Shown here piece by piece: positions 12,588-25,683 of a stretch of 64,000 nt of DNA. A model generated the notes under the pieces. It saw only the letters and a program-made list of their open reading frames with translations. It was not told where the DNA came from and made no database searches. Each line of letters opens with the position of its first letter. The first letter of the stretch is position 1. The DNA comes from Davidsoniella eucalypti (taxonomy: Eukaryota; Ascomycota; Sordariomycetes; Microascales; Ceratocystidaceae). The position numbers were made by a program, and so were the translations under genes. The stretch covers positions 124,001-188,000 of the forward strand of contig RMBW01000031.1 of assembly GCA_004009845.1 (NCBI GenBank), read 5' to 3'.

Positions 12588-12603
12588 TAGGGTTAGGGTA
12601 GGG
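12588..12603 (+). repeat. Interstitial telomere-like patch
   Basis: The sequence TAGGGTTAGGGTAGGG resembles two to three TTAGGG units, the telomere repeat of most filamentous fungi. It is far too short to be a telomere. It could be a site for a Myb-type TTAGGG-binding factor or a scar of a repaired break. Confidence 0.5.
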
Positions 12604-15600
12604 AGCTATTTTTACCTTTTGCCTCGTACTGTTATCAGCTAGACTCCGACGTATTTGCCGAACAACCGCGTACGGGTTTCCCGATCTCTCTGTTGCATGT
12701 AGATCCATAGCGGCAGAAGATCACAAAATTAAAACAAAACTAGCTCATCTTATTCCCAGTAGGGGCCAGAAGCATTTTCTGTAGGAGGATACCGATCAAG
12801 TATAAACCCAGTGCCGCCCACTTAGTGGTAAATATTCTGAACATTCTGATCCTTGAGGCATCCATTGATTCCTTCTATGACATAATATTCACTTTAACGA
12901 AGACATATTGGAACAAGGGAACATCGGTTTCATGGGTCTCGTAGGTACATGTAACTAGTGTTGTATCGCTCATTATATCGGCAGTAGCAAATGCCGCCAT
13001 GTATTGCTAAAACTGAAAGTGGCAACAAAGGGCGAGCTAGGCAGTCTGCCAGAATATAGTAGAAAACAAGCCGGCTTGCCTTTAGTCTTGCTACTCACCG
13101 CATTTCCTAGATTTCCTTCCTGGGCCGGTTCCGTCTGAACCATGGCTAGAGCGCTTGAAGAGCCAAGGCATGCACCCCTGCTACGAGATACATAGAGTAC
13201 ACATATAAAGATTGCTGTTGTGTAGATGTGTGGTTAGAAAGAGAATGTACAGTCGACGGGCTTGATATGTTTGTGTTTGATAAGACTCGTGGGCGTAGCA
13301 CGTCAAATGGGACGCACTTGTGTTGTCAAGATATTGCTTATACTTCGTATAATTCACACGAGTATTCCCCAATTTCCCTTTCCATCTAGTAGAATGAACG
13401 GACCCAAAAGGGAATAAATATTCCATCATGTAGCAGTAGCGTGGCAAGAAAAAGCAAAAATACACTATTCGCTGGCTAAATAGGTGTGATAAGACCCCTG
13501 CGTGCCATGTTTCTCTCGCGTGCGTGAGCTGTGGTGCAAGCCAAGTTGGTGACAATGCATTACATAGTACATTAAGACCGCATTATCGATAGTATAAAGC
13601 CGGCTAGTCGGCCTGGCTTGGTGTTTTCTTCTTGCAGTTGCGGTGGCTGACCATTGATGTTGCAGCGAAGCAAATGGACAGCTGCAAAAAAAGGAGCGTC
13701 TGTAAGGCCCATCGAACCCGCTAACTCCCCTACAGCGTTGCATGACAGGCTCTCTGTTCTTTTCCACAGGGCGTTTCTGCCGCTAATCTTTCTGCAATAC
13801 TGCTCTGTATCCTTGATTTCGATATGCCGAATCCGTAACCGAAACAACAGCGTCTTTGGCATTGTCGGCATGCCGGGTCCGAATGTATTCATACACCAGA
13901 CCAATGAGCCTGCCCTCTCACTCTGAAACACGCTGGATCTGCTCAGTATGGATGCATTACAAACCGATGTTGACTATGAAAGCAATCGTTGTCTCGCAAA
14001 TCACGAGACCTGATAAAACAACACTTCGATGTGACGATCGGCGTTGGATACCGCAATCTCTCGTTAGGCCGAAGCCCTCATATTCACGCCCTGCGATGTA
14101 ATATATTGAAGTAAGAGCATATACCATCACAGTACCTTTTTCCGGCCATCATGTGCTGCCTTTCGACCTCCTGATTCGGTGCATTTTGTACATCACTCTT
14201 ACTTTATAACGGTGTTGCTCTATTTCCTTCTACCCTGGTGTCCTGAGGCTTCAGGATGTGATCGATCGATATAAGGAGGGAGACAGACAGCCAGACAGAC
14301 AAGCAGCAGGCAGGCACAAAAGAGCCTGGTTCTTTCTAGAATATACATCTTAATATCTGGCTCTCATTTCATGCAGCCCCTGCCTTGGTTTTATATGGTT
14401 CTTGTGATGGTGTTCCATATCATGTCGGCTAGGGTAACTCTGAATTTTGACTGCGTGTACATACATGTAGACATTCTTTGAAGTATCATATCAAATCTTT
14501 AGAGCCATAAACCATAAACAGCCCCCCATGCACATTGCTCTCATCACCCCCCCTTCCCTATCCTTGTACACAATATATAGTATATATTTGTATCGACGTG
14601 AGATCACACGATAGAAGCTTCATAGCCTGTCGTTTGATGTCTTCTATTCAACCACAACTATACGTATGCAAGGAATATCAGTATTCTGCCCTAGCCAGCA
14701 TAATTCTACACGACCTTCTAGAAACATGGGCCCTTAATTTTCAATTCTTTTGTCATGATCCGTGTTCCAAGATATCCAACCTGGATACTCCGATGAGCCC
14801 AGTCGGGATCTCGTTAGCCTGCTAGCATCTATAATCTCATATGTACGATTCTTCCCTTGATGTCGGCCTCGCATCAATATTTGTGGTGTAGGCTCCAGAC
14901 TAAACCTGACCGAATCGGCCTTGGGCTAGGCTACCCAAGAATCAAACCAGTGTATTGTGGCATTTTTTCTTCTAGAATGCTTTTGGTGTTTCTAAAAGCT
15001 CTGGTCCAAGTTCATGCTTTAAGTCTCATCATTTCTGCATTTATGACCTCGTTACGAGAGAAGCACATTTCCTCGTCAGTTCATGAAATATAAAAAATAT
15101 TGAAGGGGCCAGCATAAACAATACATCATATCACGTTAGGCTGTGGAACAGCTCACGTGCGTTCTTTCTAGAAGGAGATATAGAAGTATGATATGATGCA
15201 GTTTTAGCAACTGCTAGATATATAGACACGCCTCCGTGGTTAGCAACTACTGATAGTTGTAGTATTCAGTAAACCCTAACTATATTCGCCATACTCCGTA
15301 TCACATGACGAATTCGTGAATAGTTCCAAAGGCAGCAACAATGCGACTCAATCCCCTCTTCTTCATGTTCAAATTAACACGCATTTATAAGAGGCGCAGC
15401 AGCTAAAATGCTTACTAACATGGTAGCTGTTCTGACTACATAGCAAGCATAGAGCACCTTGTGCCATTACCAGAACGATTGCTGCCGAACACTAGGGATC
15501 TCCATGTTTTGTCGGCCTGGCTTTTCAGCTCGACCCCGGACCTCACCAACTCAAGCGAAAAGCAGGCATATAGCAGGAGACTCGAATATCAAACTCGTCT

Positions 15601-18600
15601 ATCATTAAGTGGTGTTTCCCGTATTCCAGATATCTGGGCTTTACTTTTACCGTTGTAATCACTTGCGCATTCGGAAACAAGGAACACGCCCATTATCGTA
15701 GCATTCCCTCGGCTTCTTTCGTATTGTTTCTTCGGTATCCCTTTATGGTTTCCTTGATATAACTAAATACATATCTAAGATGAATGCCCGCCATAAATTA
15801 TATTCACGTTTACGGCCGTAAGCCAAGAGATATCTGTCAAACTGGAGATGACAGTTTAAGTGTACACAAATACTGACTTGCTCGGCAGACATGGTTCTCA
15901 GGACTATATTGATCCCTCGACGTGAGGAAGGATAATGGTCTACAGGGAAGAGAACTAGGAGGGGGGGGAAGGAAACAGGGCCCATGATAGCTCTTAGCCT
16001 AGCTGTAATCTTCACTTTACCAAGCAAGAAACCAAAACAACGGTAGGTAGATAATGTGGTGACAGTTCAAGAGTTCCCTCGTGTGTATGTTCAAGCTACA
16101 TATTTGCTTAGAGATACGAAAAAAAAAACCACGAATGGCGAAGTTCCGCCCCGAGACATAGTTCTATATGTATACATCCAAATACACACAGAGCAATGTT
16201 TCTCCGTCCTTGCCGACGATCTCTTGCCGTTTCCCGTCAGAAGTGTCACCTAGAATATAGTCTCTCTCTTTTCCCCTCTTCTATTCTCGTCATTGATTGC
16301 TCTGACTCTCGTTCCTCCCCCCACTTGAATTTAACATAACCCGGTTTTGCATATTTTGGGAAACTATTCCTAAATCAAAAGACGAAAACAAAAACCCACT
16401 GAAGAAAGTTTGTGTATGTCTTTATTCTTCAACTGCAGGACTATCGACTTATTACTGAACTTGCCCACGGTGAAGTGTTGTGTCGTAGTACGTTTGTGAA
16501 AACCCATGGTTCTGTTGTCTTCAAGAGTCTGAGAACTCCCCATGGTGTAGTATCATCAAGGACTTGTCTCGAAGCCCAAGCCACGTCCACGATAGTCAAG
16601 GCCGGTTCTACTACACGGGCATTAGTTCCCAATGCCTCACTGAGCTTCTGGCTATGTTTTATCCATCGACTGTGGCTATCTCATGCTCAACGCCCCAAAT
16701 AGGGCACCACTAGTCAGAAAATACAAGGTCTGCTCCGGCAAGGACCAGCAGTAGATAGACCGCTGTTTGGTCAATGATATACACTACTATTTTGATCACT
16801 AGTTAGAGAACTCCTGAGTACTACACAGTACTTATTATTGGGCGTGGGTAGTACTATATATGGACCCCTACGAAAATCCTTTGTAGATAGACGGTGCTAA
16901 GATAGGGCTTGTCTAAGTAAAGAAATACAAGAAATGCGCGCTGTATGACTGTTAACGACTAGTGAACATAGTAGGGATAGAGGGGTGTGTCTGAAGATAT
17001 TAGTTATGTACATATGTGTAGAGTAGTACATATAGATAAGCCATGAGATATACAGCTATGGTGAAATATAGTGTCTAAAACGATATACGGTAGCTGATGG
17101 TATCAAGATTCTTGTAAGTCATCTCTACTAGCTTCTAGTTGCGAAGCGGTGAGGCGGACTACAGCATTGTCTATTCACATGTCCTAGATAGAAAATAAAG
17201 GATGTTTAAACACTGTTGGACAGCAACGGGCCGGACCTAGTCTTGAACAACTCCTCCTTTTTTTTATAATCCTTTTTGTGTACACCTCGGAATAGGCAAC
17301 GACGTCTCTTGACTGGCTAGATATACGAGATGACGGCGAACCTTTTATTGATCAAGTTTGACCAGAGGCGTTGTTTTATGCGGCTTGTATTGTTTGGCTG
17401 TCTCTTTATAGATATGTACATATATTCATGCTGTACGCGCTGTTCTAACACGGACCATCTAAGACACGCTGCCGGCTGCATATCAGCGTGGAAGATGCTG
17501 TGCATTGTATGGCTTTTCAAGCCACAGGCACCTTTTCTTGTCCTTGCTGTTTTTCTAGGCTATCCTCTCTACTTCCACCTGGCTTCACTAGCCATGCCAT
17601 ATATCTGTTTGTTTGTTGTGGCATGAAGAAATGAAAAGCCAGTATCTGGAATAGGCTATCTTTTCCGGAGCCAGCCCCAACTAATAATACACATATTATA
17701 CATTATACTAGTATGAGGGAGCTGCAAAAGATGGACAGCAGCCAAACACGTGGCAGGAGCAGAGCGGCGGCTTCTAGAGAAGGGAAAGAAAACGTTTGTA
17801 GCTGAAAAAAAGTCCAGTAATAGAGAGAGAGAGCAGGCTGTCTGTCTTGTTTATATGTCTCTGTATACCAAGTAACCGATGCTTGGGCCAGCACGGACGC
17901 ACTGAAGAGCCTTTATTTTCTCGGGGGAATTAGAGTCTGAGCGCAGGTTGCTTCTCTCTATCTGGTATATACTTATGTATACTAGTCTATATATGGGCAG
18001 TAGTAGAACAGAAACAGAATCGAGCTGTTGGTGCTAAAACAGCAAGCGTGACCAGGGATTATTTGTATTTCAGTCTAGCTATCTGATTATGGATTTGTTT
18101 TGGGGTGGTTAAGAACGAGATATAGAAGGAAAGGTGACGTCTGAGCGCCTGCAATGCTACGTTTAGGCGTAAGGGTCGACATTTCCTATGATACAGAGAT
18201 AGCATAAGGATGGTTCGAATGGATTAAGCATGTGGCTGGATGGAACCATCAGCTAGTAAGGTTGTTTGTCCCATGGTAAGTTGTGTTATCTTGGTTTTGC
18301 TTTGTCTCTAATACTTGATCCAATTGCCAAGGCTAATAAGTAAATAAGAAAAAGAGCTAAGAGAAAGTTACTCTACAACATGGATATACATGTGTAAACC
18401 TTCATTGTTGAGATACAGAACTCTCGACTGCCCAGATAATTCCTGGCTATCAGCCAACATGTTGACGTTACAACGAAGGCCTTTTGTGTTCTTGGCAGCT
18501 TTTTTTCCTTTTCCCACATGTATCTCTCGTGTGTTCTGCAATGCAACTGCGACAACCGGCTTACCTCTGGATGAGACGGTGCAACGAGGGGACACGTGGG

Positions 18601-20598
18601 AGAAAAGATGTCCATAGCCCTTCATATTGTGCGCTGTCTTGGCTGTCCATATCCATTTCCGTTCAGCAAGAGCCCTGTGGGGAGGATTTGCTTACTCGCC
18701 TTGCTAGTAGACAAACACACTGATATGGGCTCTCTGATTCTTGGCATGGTCTGGCCTCGTTTGTGTCTTTGCCGACAGATCATCCGCGATATACAAAACA
18801 CACTATGAAGCGACGGACTTCTCAACAGATAAAACATAAGAGATATGTACTGCTAGTTGGAAAAGGGGAGGGGTGGGCTCGGATCAGAGATCAGATGCAA
18901 CGTCGGCTGGCAAATACTAAGCTTTGTCCGTTTGAAGAGGAGATTGAGTCGACATTTTATGACTTTCTTAGGCCTAGCGTGAGAAACAACTATGTTAGTG
19001 CGGTTAAACCCTAATACTGGCTCATCGTGCGTAGGGTTAGCTGTGTATCTGGTTGATGATAAATCGTCGACTTACAGCTTCGCCTCTGACAAACGAGCCC
19101 ACAAACCACAACCTTTCCGTAGACTAACAAAGAGTCGCCATAAATATCCAGCCACGAATATATATGCACAAACTGTACCGGAAACATACGCTTGTCTTTT
19201 TCTAACCCCTCCCTCCACTCGCTATACACTCCTCGTGCCCTTTCTACCATTAGTATCTCTATAATACATGACATACAGCTTACCAAGAAAACCAACGACT
19301 ATACTATTGGAACAGCACAGACATCTTCGATGTTCCGAAGAATCACGTGTTGTTCTCTCTGTCTGTCCGGGGAAGATGAACATAGCACAACGGACTGGCT
19401 TCGTCTCGGGACCGATAGCGTGGACTAAGCGCCGTCTGAAAGCTTTATGGTGAGTAAACAAGAAAGAGGGGCTGTCAGCATATAATTGTAGTAGTCTCTC
19501 AATGTTGGTAGTGCTAAGCTCCTTCATCCACCCCTCTAATCCACTTTGCACACAACTATCGAAGCAACAAAAAGTCAAGAAAGGCGGGACTGCGAGGACC
19601 ATGGCATTGGGTCTCTCCTTTACTGCTATATGCGTACTGTTTTTCATCGGTATCGGGAATATGTGAAAAAAAAAGTACTTTCAAAACAGCCATGGCTGGT
19701 TTTACGCACCAGGCTACCGGGAAAGCAAACAAAGCAATCCCTATTCCGTGCCCTTTTTTTCTTTTATTCGGAAATAATTCTTAGCCTAGGCTGCGTTGAG
19801 TAGCTTAAGCGATGGTGTGCATGAATGTGCAGTTGAGAAGGGAAAAGGCATAGTACATGTATCGTTGGTCGGTAATGGTGTGGTGTTGTTGTAGTCCGTA
19901 AACCCATGTATACGCATATGTACATGTACTATGAACTATGGGTGCATGTATCGTGTGGTTGACAATATCAAAGAAGTCCCGACTGCTCTCTTGCGTATCC
20001 GAGGGGGTCTATTATGTGAAAAGGACCAGAAAGGGGAAGAAGTGAACGGGCTCTCTTCAACTTGCATAAGCTTTTCACTTGACATTTACTCGTGGATTTC
20101 ACGGCCGAGGCGGGCCAGGGCATCTTTGCGGCCCAAGCGTCTTGCCCTTTTTCCTTCCATCAACCATTCTTTGCTAGCTTCACTCGACGATTCCACGCAC
20201 AATATAAGACGTGATGTCCCTTTCCTTCTACTTGTACCGCTTGTTACAGGCCGCCTTTCTCGCTCGCTTAAATTCGAAGAAGTCTGAAGAATGGCACATG
20301 GAAGCCTTTATGTGCCGAGAAATACACAGTAGACAACAAGGCGAACAAACATCATAACTTGCTGCCCAGCTCTGGAACTTGGCGACTACAAACCATACAA
20401 GGTCAAGTACGGGGGCTATAAGAAGGCTCGCTATATAACAAGACAACCACTTATTTGCCATGGCTTAGCAGGCGAACAAAAGAGAACCAACACTGTTGAA
20501 ACGGCAACGGCTGAATTTTACGGGCGATTTGTATAAGCATGAAAATATAGTAAGAAATATCTAAGTACTGCAGATGAACTCACTATGAATAAGTGACC

Positions 20599-20613
20599 TT
20601 TTTTTTTTTTTTT
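20599..20613 (+). repeat. Poly-T run, 15 bases
   Basis: Fifteen T residues in the gene-free region, with no recognisable retroelement sequence attached on either side. Confidence 0.85.
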
Positions 20614-21038
20614 GTTTTGGAGTGCTATCTTTCCCACTGTTTACTTTAATTTTCTTGCGGAACCTTCGCTTAAAATAAGCCACGACAAGAATCAACGTCC
20701 CTTGAAAAAATCAGGAGTATAGGCCCAAGGTGAAGATAGTGAATAAAAGAATATAAATGAGAATGTCGGGTATTGTCGACCAGGACGTGTGTTTGACATC
20801 GGCTCGCCGCAAACCACAGCCTGGCTGACTGCAGATCATAAATAGTGAAGAAGAGTGACTACAACATAGGCTCCATGTCGAGATATGAAAAAAGTCCTTC
20901 ATTTCGTGTATTTTATGGTGTGGGCTGTAAGTCGAAGGATACGAGATACTACTATAAGTACTAGTGAACTCTGGCAGCTGCTCAGTCCTATTCCCACGTG
21001 GAAAGTGACTAGTTTCTTAACGGGCCTTGCAAGCATGA

Positions 21039-21054
21039 GGGGGGGGGGGGGGGG
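21039..21054 (+). repeat. Poly-G run, 16 bases
   Basis: Sixteen G residues in a row, the longest G run in the window. Such tracts can form quadruplexes and are prone to length variation. Confidence 0.9.
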
Positions 21055-23613
21055 CGTGTTGAGTGAGCAGAGAGTGTCTTCGTTGGATTTCCTATCAGCT
21101 TCCGTGATATCTCGTACATTTCCTTCTAGTTCACATTATGCAATATCCCGAAACCTTTGTACCTTCTCTCGTATATATGACCACACAGGGCCAGTAATAA
21201 GACAATAGGCAACAATCCCGTGCTGCCTGTCTGCCGATCTAAGACGACAGGATAAAAGGCAATATTAGTGGCTCGTTCTCTTGAAATTACTGTTGTACTA
21301 CAGCCTACACTGTCTCTGCAGACGTCCGGTCGCGTGAGATGCGTGGTACAATAGCCTGGGCTAACCCATTTCATACTGTATATCTATCCTGATAGTTACA
21401 TGAACACATCCTAGATGCTTCCTCCTATCTCGTGCATCTATACACATATCTCGGCGCTACAGTCTTGCTTTGCAGCAATGTAACATGTAGGTAGCCACGC
21501 TTGTCACTCTACTAATGTTATTCATATCTTCCAGTGAGGATCTTGCCTTTCAGAGAGCCAATTCTCCCTCGACGTGCCTAGACCTAGGCCTCTTTCCTAC
21601 CTAGGTTCAGTGGATTCTTGAGTGGCTACGGCGGCTGCGGCGCATCTTGGTGAGTAGGCGACTTTGCTGGCTAGTGCTATTACTAGTGGTACATGCAGTA
21701 CTAGATCCATCCTTAGTAGAACACTGAAAGTCATGTTGTGCTCACCTAGTCTGCTATGCCCCGTTGCATTCCCACATTTGTTCTGGCCGATTACTTTACA
21801 ATGTGCCTATCTGCTGGGGAGATGTGTTGCCGCTAGAGTTCTCATCCCATGGTTGGGCCATGTCTCCTGTTTCGTGAGTTTTGCGCAACGAAGCACCGGC
21901 GGACAAACATGATATATACAGTTATTTGTTCCCTAACATAGGCAACACCGGCCAATTTGCCTCAATATTTCCCTGTATTCTTTCCCAGGTCTGATGAAGG
22001 GATAGAGGGAACGATATGTAATTCTATACATCATGGTCAACAAGACCACAAAATATACTACTCAGTCACTGCCACTTTAGCTCCCTTTTATCCCGTGTTA
22101 TTTCCTATTGCCTGCCTAGACCGCCCGCTGGTCACCGCGATAGACAGGACAGGATAGCCGAGTTGTTGATTTCAGGGCAACGCCAGGCTAACAGAGACAA
22201 AAGGGAAAACGCCCAGAAGCAAAAGTGCATTCTAGAACATGTGAAATGTTCGAGACACCCAGGGAACAAAAAAGAACGCAGTCACAAAAAAAAAAAAAGG
22301 GAAAAAGGGCGGTTGAAGGAACAAAAGGACGCCCGTGGGACAGATATCTTTCCTGTTTGGGTTCTTCTAGAAACCCAGCCGAGTGGATGGCGCCTTTTCC
22401 TACGTTAGCGTCGACCGGATATGCTACAAGAAAGTAGTAGAATTGCACCCCAAAAAGACGGGATATCTCCATGTCAGCAATAAGCCATACATTGCCGATC
22501 ACTCCAATCTGATGACCAACCAGAACCGATGGCGGGGTGGCAGTTTTGTCCAAGTTCCGTCTCGTTGTCTTATTCTAGCCAAGCAAGATACAAGAGAGCA
22601 GGGCGATCGTGCTTATGTATACATATGTATCTATACTTATGTACCTGTTGATATTGCATATGCATCGATGCAGACACCATCACATGGCCCTCTTTCTGGC
22701 GCCCGCGGTCCAGTCTTACTAACATCTACCTATGTTTCGATAATTCCCGTTGCCGTCTCATCACGATGCCCTGGTTTGAAAAAGAAATCATGCACTAATG
22801 GTAGTCTAGATTCACTAGTTCCAGCTATAGTCTACAAGTAACTCGTCTCTACTGATCCACTTGAATTTTGATACGTAATGAAGGTGGCTATTCTGCCGAC
22901 ATCGTCACATATGTATTATTCACACGTAGCTATTGTTGCATATGATAGGAAAAGGAAACTTTGGGACAATTTTGCGTACTAGCACTAAGAATCCAACCTA
23001 TGTGCAATTCCAAGGCTATATCAATATCAACTAGGATATTCCAGCAGAAACAAAGCATTCCATCATATATGGTAAAAGATTTGAATATATCATAGTGCGT
23101 CTAGACTACCGGAAAAGGCCACTAAAAGCATAAAGAAGGGGGTTGTCTTCCAAACTTCCATAGAAGACCTAATCAGGAATAGACTCGGCCGCAGATTTGA
23201 GGCACAGAATCTGCTTGATCGTCATGTCTGTTTAGCCTATAGCAATGTTGATGTCAACAATCATCGAGCAATGATAGGGAGACAAATCAAGACGCTTATA
23301 ACTTGTCCTTGATTGGGCCGTTGATTCGCATGGCCAGATATCAAGATATGTAGTTAGAGTAGGTCCATGCGGACTTTTTATGTGTTTCTTCAACGGCCAT
23401 TCCGTTAAATTGGCGCTAGAAATTCTGTAGAGAAGAAAAAAATAACAATGCTCAGGCCTTCTAACACTTCTTTCCTTCCGAATGTTCTCGTGACGTCCGG
23501 AACTTCCACATTGGCTAAACCCAAAAGCGGGCTGCTGCCACGTGGCTGCCTATCTGTTTAGTCGTTCCTTCCAGAAAGACCAGAATAGTGGGGTGGTAGT
23601 TTAAGCGTTATTC

Positions 23614-23635
23614 TTTTTTTTTTTTTTTTTTTTTT
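23614..23635 (+). repeat. Poly-T run, 22 bases
   Basis: Twenty-two T residues. No short-element body could be recognised next to it, so a SINE tail is possible but unsupported. Confidence 0.85.
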
Positions 23636-25683
23636 CAAGCCACAAACCCTAAATCAACGGTGGGGTGTGTGAACTTTGTTTTGTTCTGTCCAAACTGAAG
23701 CGTAAGAATTTATCGTGAGAGAGAAAAGAGAAAGAATGATTGAGTTCCTTTGTCTAATTTACTCGGCTCACTTATCGAGTAGGCGAAATAAAACGAATAA
23801 ATAGAAGCTGTTTACAGGGGCTTTACTGCCTGGAGCAAGATCACCAACCTCGGAATCCCCCGTTCTAATCGCATTGCTAACACAGGAACGGCTTTCAATT
23901 ATATGAAACGTCAGTTCATCTTTGCAGTTGGATACTCTGGCAGAATAAAATCACTTGTGAAGGTGAACCTAGGTATACCCAGATAAGCTGCCATGACACT
24001 CCCTCCTTCTCTTTTCCTTTTCTTTTTCCCACCTAGTTGCCTTGGTGGAGAGGGGCTAAGGCAAAGACTTTCTGGTAAATATTGCAATGGAGTCTCTCCG
24101 CTGCAGCCAAGCTAGTCTAAATTAGTTTATCTATTCATCATTTGCCTACTCTACTTATGCTGGCTGGGATATCCTTAATAGCCCTTGTAAGACAATACAT
24201 GTACAGATGTATATTACAAATGTATCGATTACATTGGTTCTATCCGACATGCGATGATGATACTTCTACATGTAGTGAGATAACAAATATATACCAAGTC
24301 GCCATCAAGGACTACTATATGTGACGTAGGAAGGTAGTTCTTATCTACAGCATGTGGCTATGAAGTCTGGGGAACAAGGAGATACCAGTCACCAAATGAG
24401 GGGAAATACTAGTGTTTTACTACTACAGCTATATAGGAGGCTGGTATTAGTTCTTGGTGTTACTTGATTTTTTCCATAGTTGATTCTTCATATTGCCTTG
24501 AAAAATCGAGCTGAACGACAAGTTTGTCTTTCTCTTATCAGAGTAACTCCGACATGCTAACAGCTACAATCAGAGGAACACGAAACTATATCTCTCTGGT
24601 ATGGCCTTTTTGTTGGTAATTCTAGACTCCAGACTTGAGATAAGGAATGCAATCTATCTTGAAGATTTACGAGTCGAACACATCGAGAGACATGCTTCCT
24701 TTTGACTTTGAATCAAATGGGCGGTGAATTTAGGGCAACAGTACGATTAATATCAGCAAAGTAGCGGTATATGTAGCCACTCATAGCCGCCCGTTTTCTG
24801 TCAAATGGCTCACCTCCAACTAGCACATTCATCGATAGTCTGGAACCAGCTTCGTGCATATTTTGTTTTCTCCTGATGTCTCAATCATCAGTCATGGGAT
24901 CGTACAGATACAGATACACATGGCTAGCCTAGATGTCAACGTCAACCCGTTTTTGCCATCTTGCATATCTTACCTACATACTATCTCATACTAATACGCC
25001 CCTCATATGAATCGATATCACAGTGAGCTAGTCGGGCCATGTGAAAGCCACGTGGAGAACTTACAGTACGGTGTAACTACCTTTTATCTTCACTCTTTTT
25101 TTTCTTCGAACATACAGTTCTATTGGCGTCACTTGTTATTGATGTTACTTGACCTAATAATGCATTTTGTAGCCAACTGTCGCCACAAACTTGCAAGAGT
25201 ATCATCGTATTGCTAACCCTGTAAATTCATGATAGCTACATGTTATCTATTCAACCAGCGAAATCCACGCTATAACGCCTTCGCTGCGCCGCCTTTTCGA
25301 CATGTTTATGTGCTTGATAATGAAAGTTCTGTCTAGCGGTAGCGATACAGATGAAGTGTGAACAAGAAGTAATCACCCAAAGACACGTGAGCTGATAATC
25401 TAAGAATTAAAACTGCAGATATAGCATCATCATGCACGCTGAATATCCCAAGATGCTCATCGTCACAAGGCTATGATACCATAGTTTGATATAAAAAAAG
25501 ATAAGCACGTATGTATACATACCAGTAACCCAATACCCAAGCACCAATACATGAATAAGAAAAAAGGAAAAAAAAAGAAGAAAAAAAAATCAGATATGTA
25601 AATCAACCCAGCCGAATCGAACAAGAAAAGAGAATAGAAAACAAGGCACAAGATATATCAAACACACTGTCGATACTGCCTTC

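Larger units (their letters stand above)
8771..25683. other. Gene-free region of about 17 kb
   Basis: I find no gene here. The longest frames are 141-152 codons without recognisable domains, splice logic or codon bias, and no tRNA or rRNA was recognised. Composition is mixed (roughly mid-40% GC by eye), so it is not an AT-rich RIP-degraded tract, and I see no long tandem or dispersed repeat. It contains homopolymer runs, one microsatellite, one telomere-like patch, nine copies of TACATGTA and seven of TTCTAGAA. Together with the upstream region at 7654-8770 it separates the 5' end of the flbA-like gene from the 3' end of cdc73. It could hold distal control elements or long noncoding RNAs; nothing in the sequence proves either. 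Confidence 0.6.

Noticed and set aside
18205..18230. GGTTCGAAT motif resembling a tRNA T-arm
   Set aside because: The five bases on each side do not pair and no cloverleaf can be built upstream.
22383..22841. A 152-codon frame in the gene-free gap
   Set aside because: No domain, codon bias or neighbouring splice sites; the residues look like random translation.
8771..25683. The gap as a centromere
   Set aside because: It lacks the AT-rich, repeat-dense and transposon-rich character usual for Pezizomycotina centromeres; kept only as something to test.
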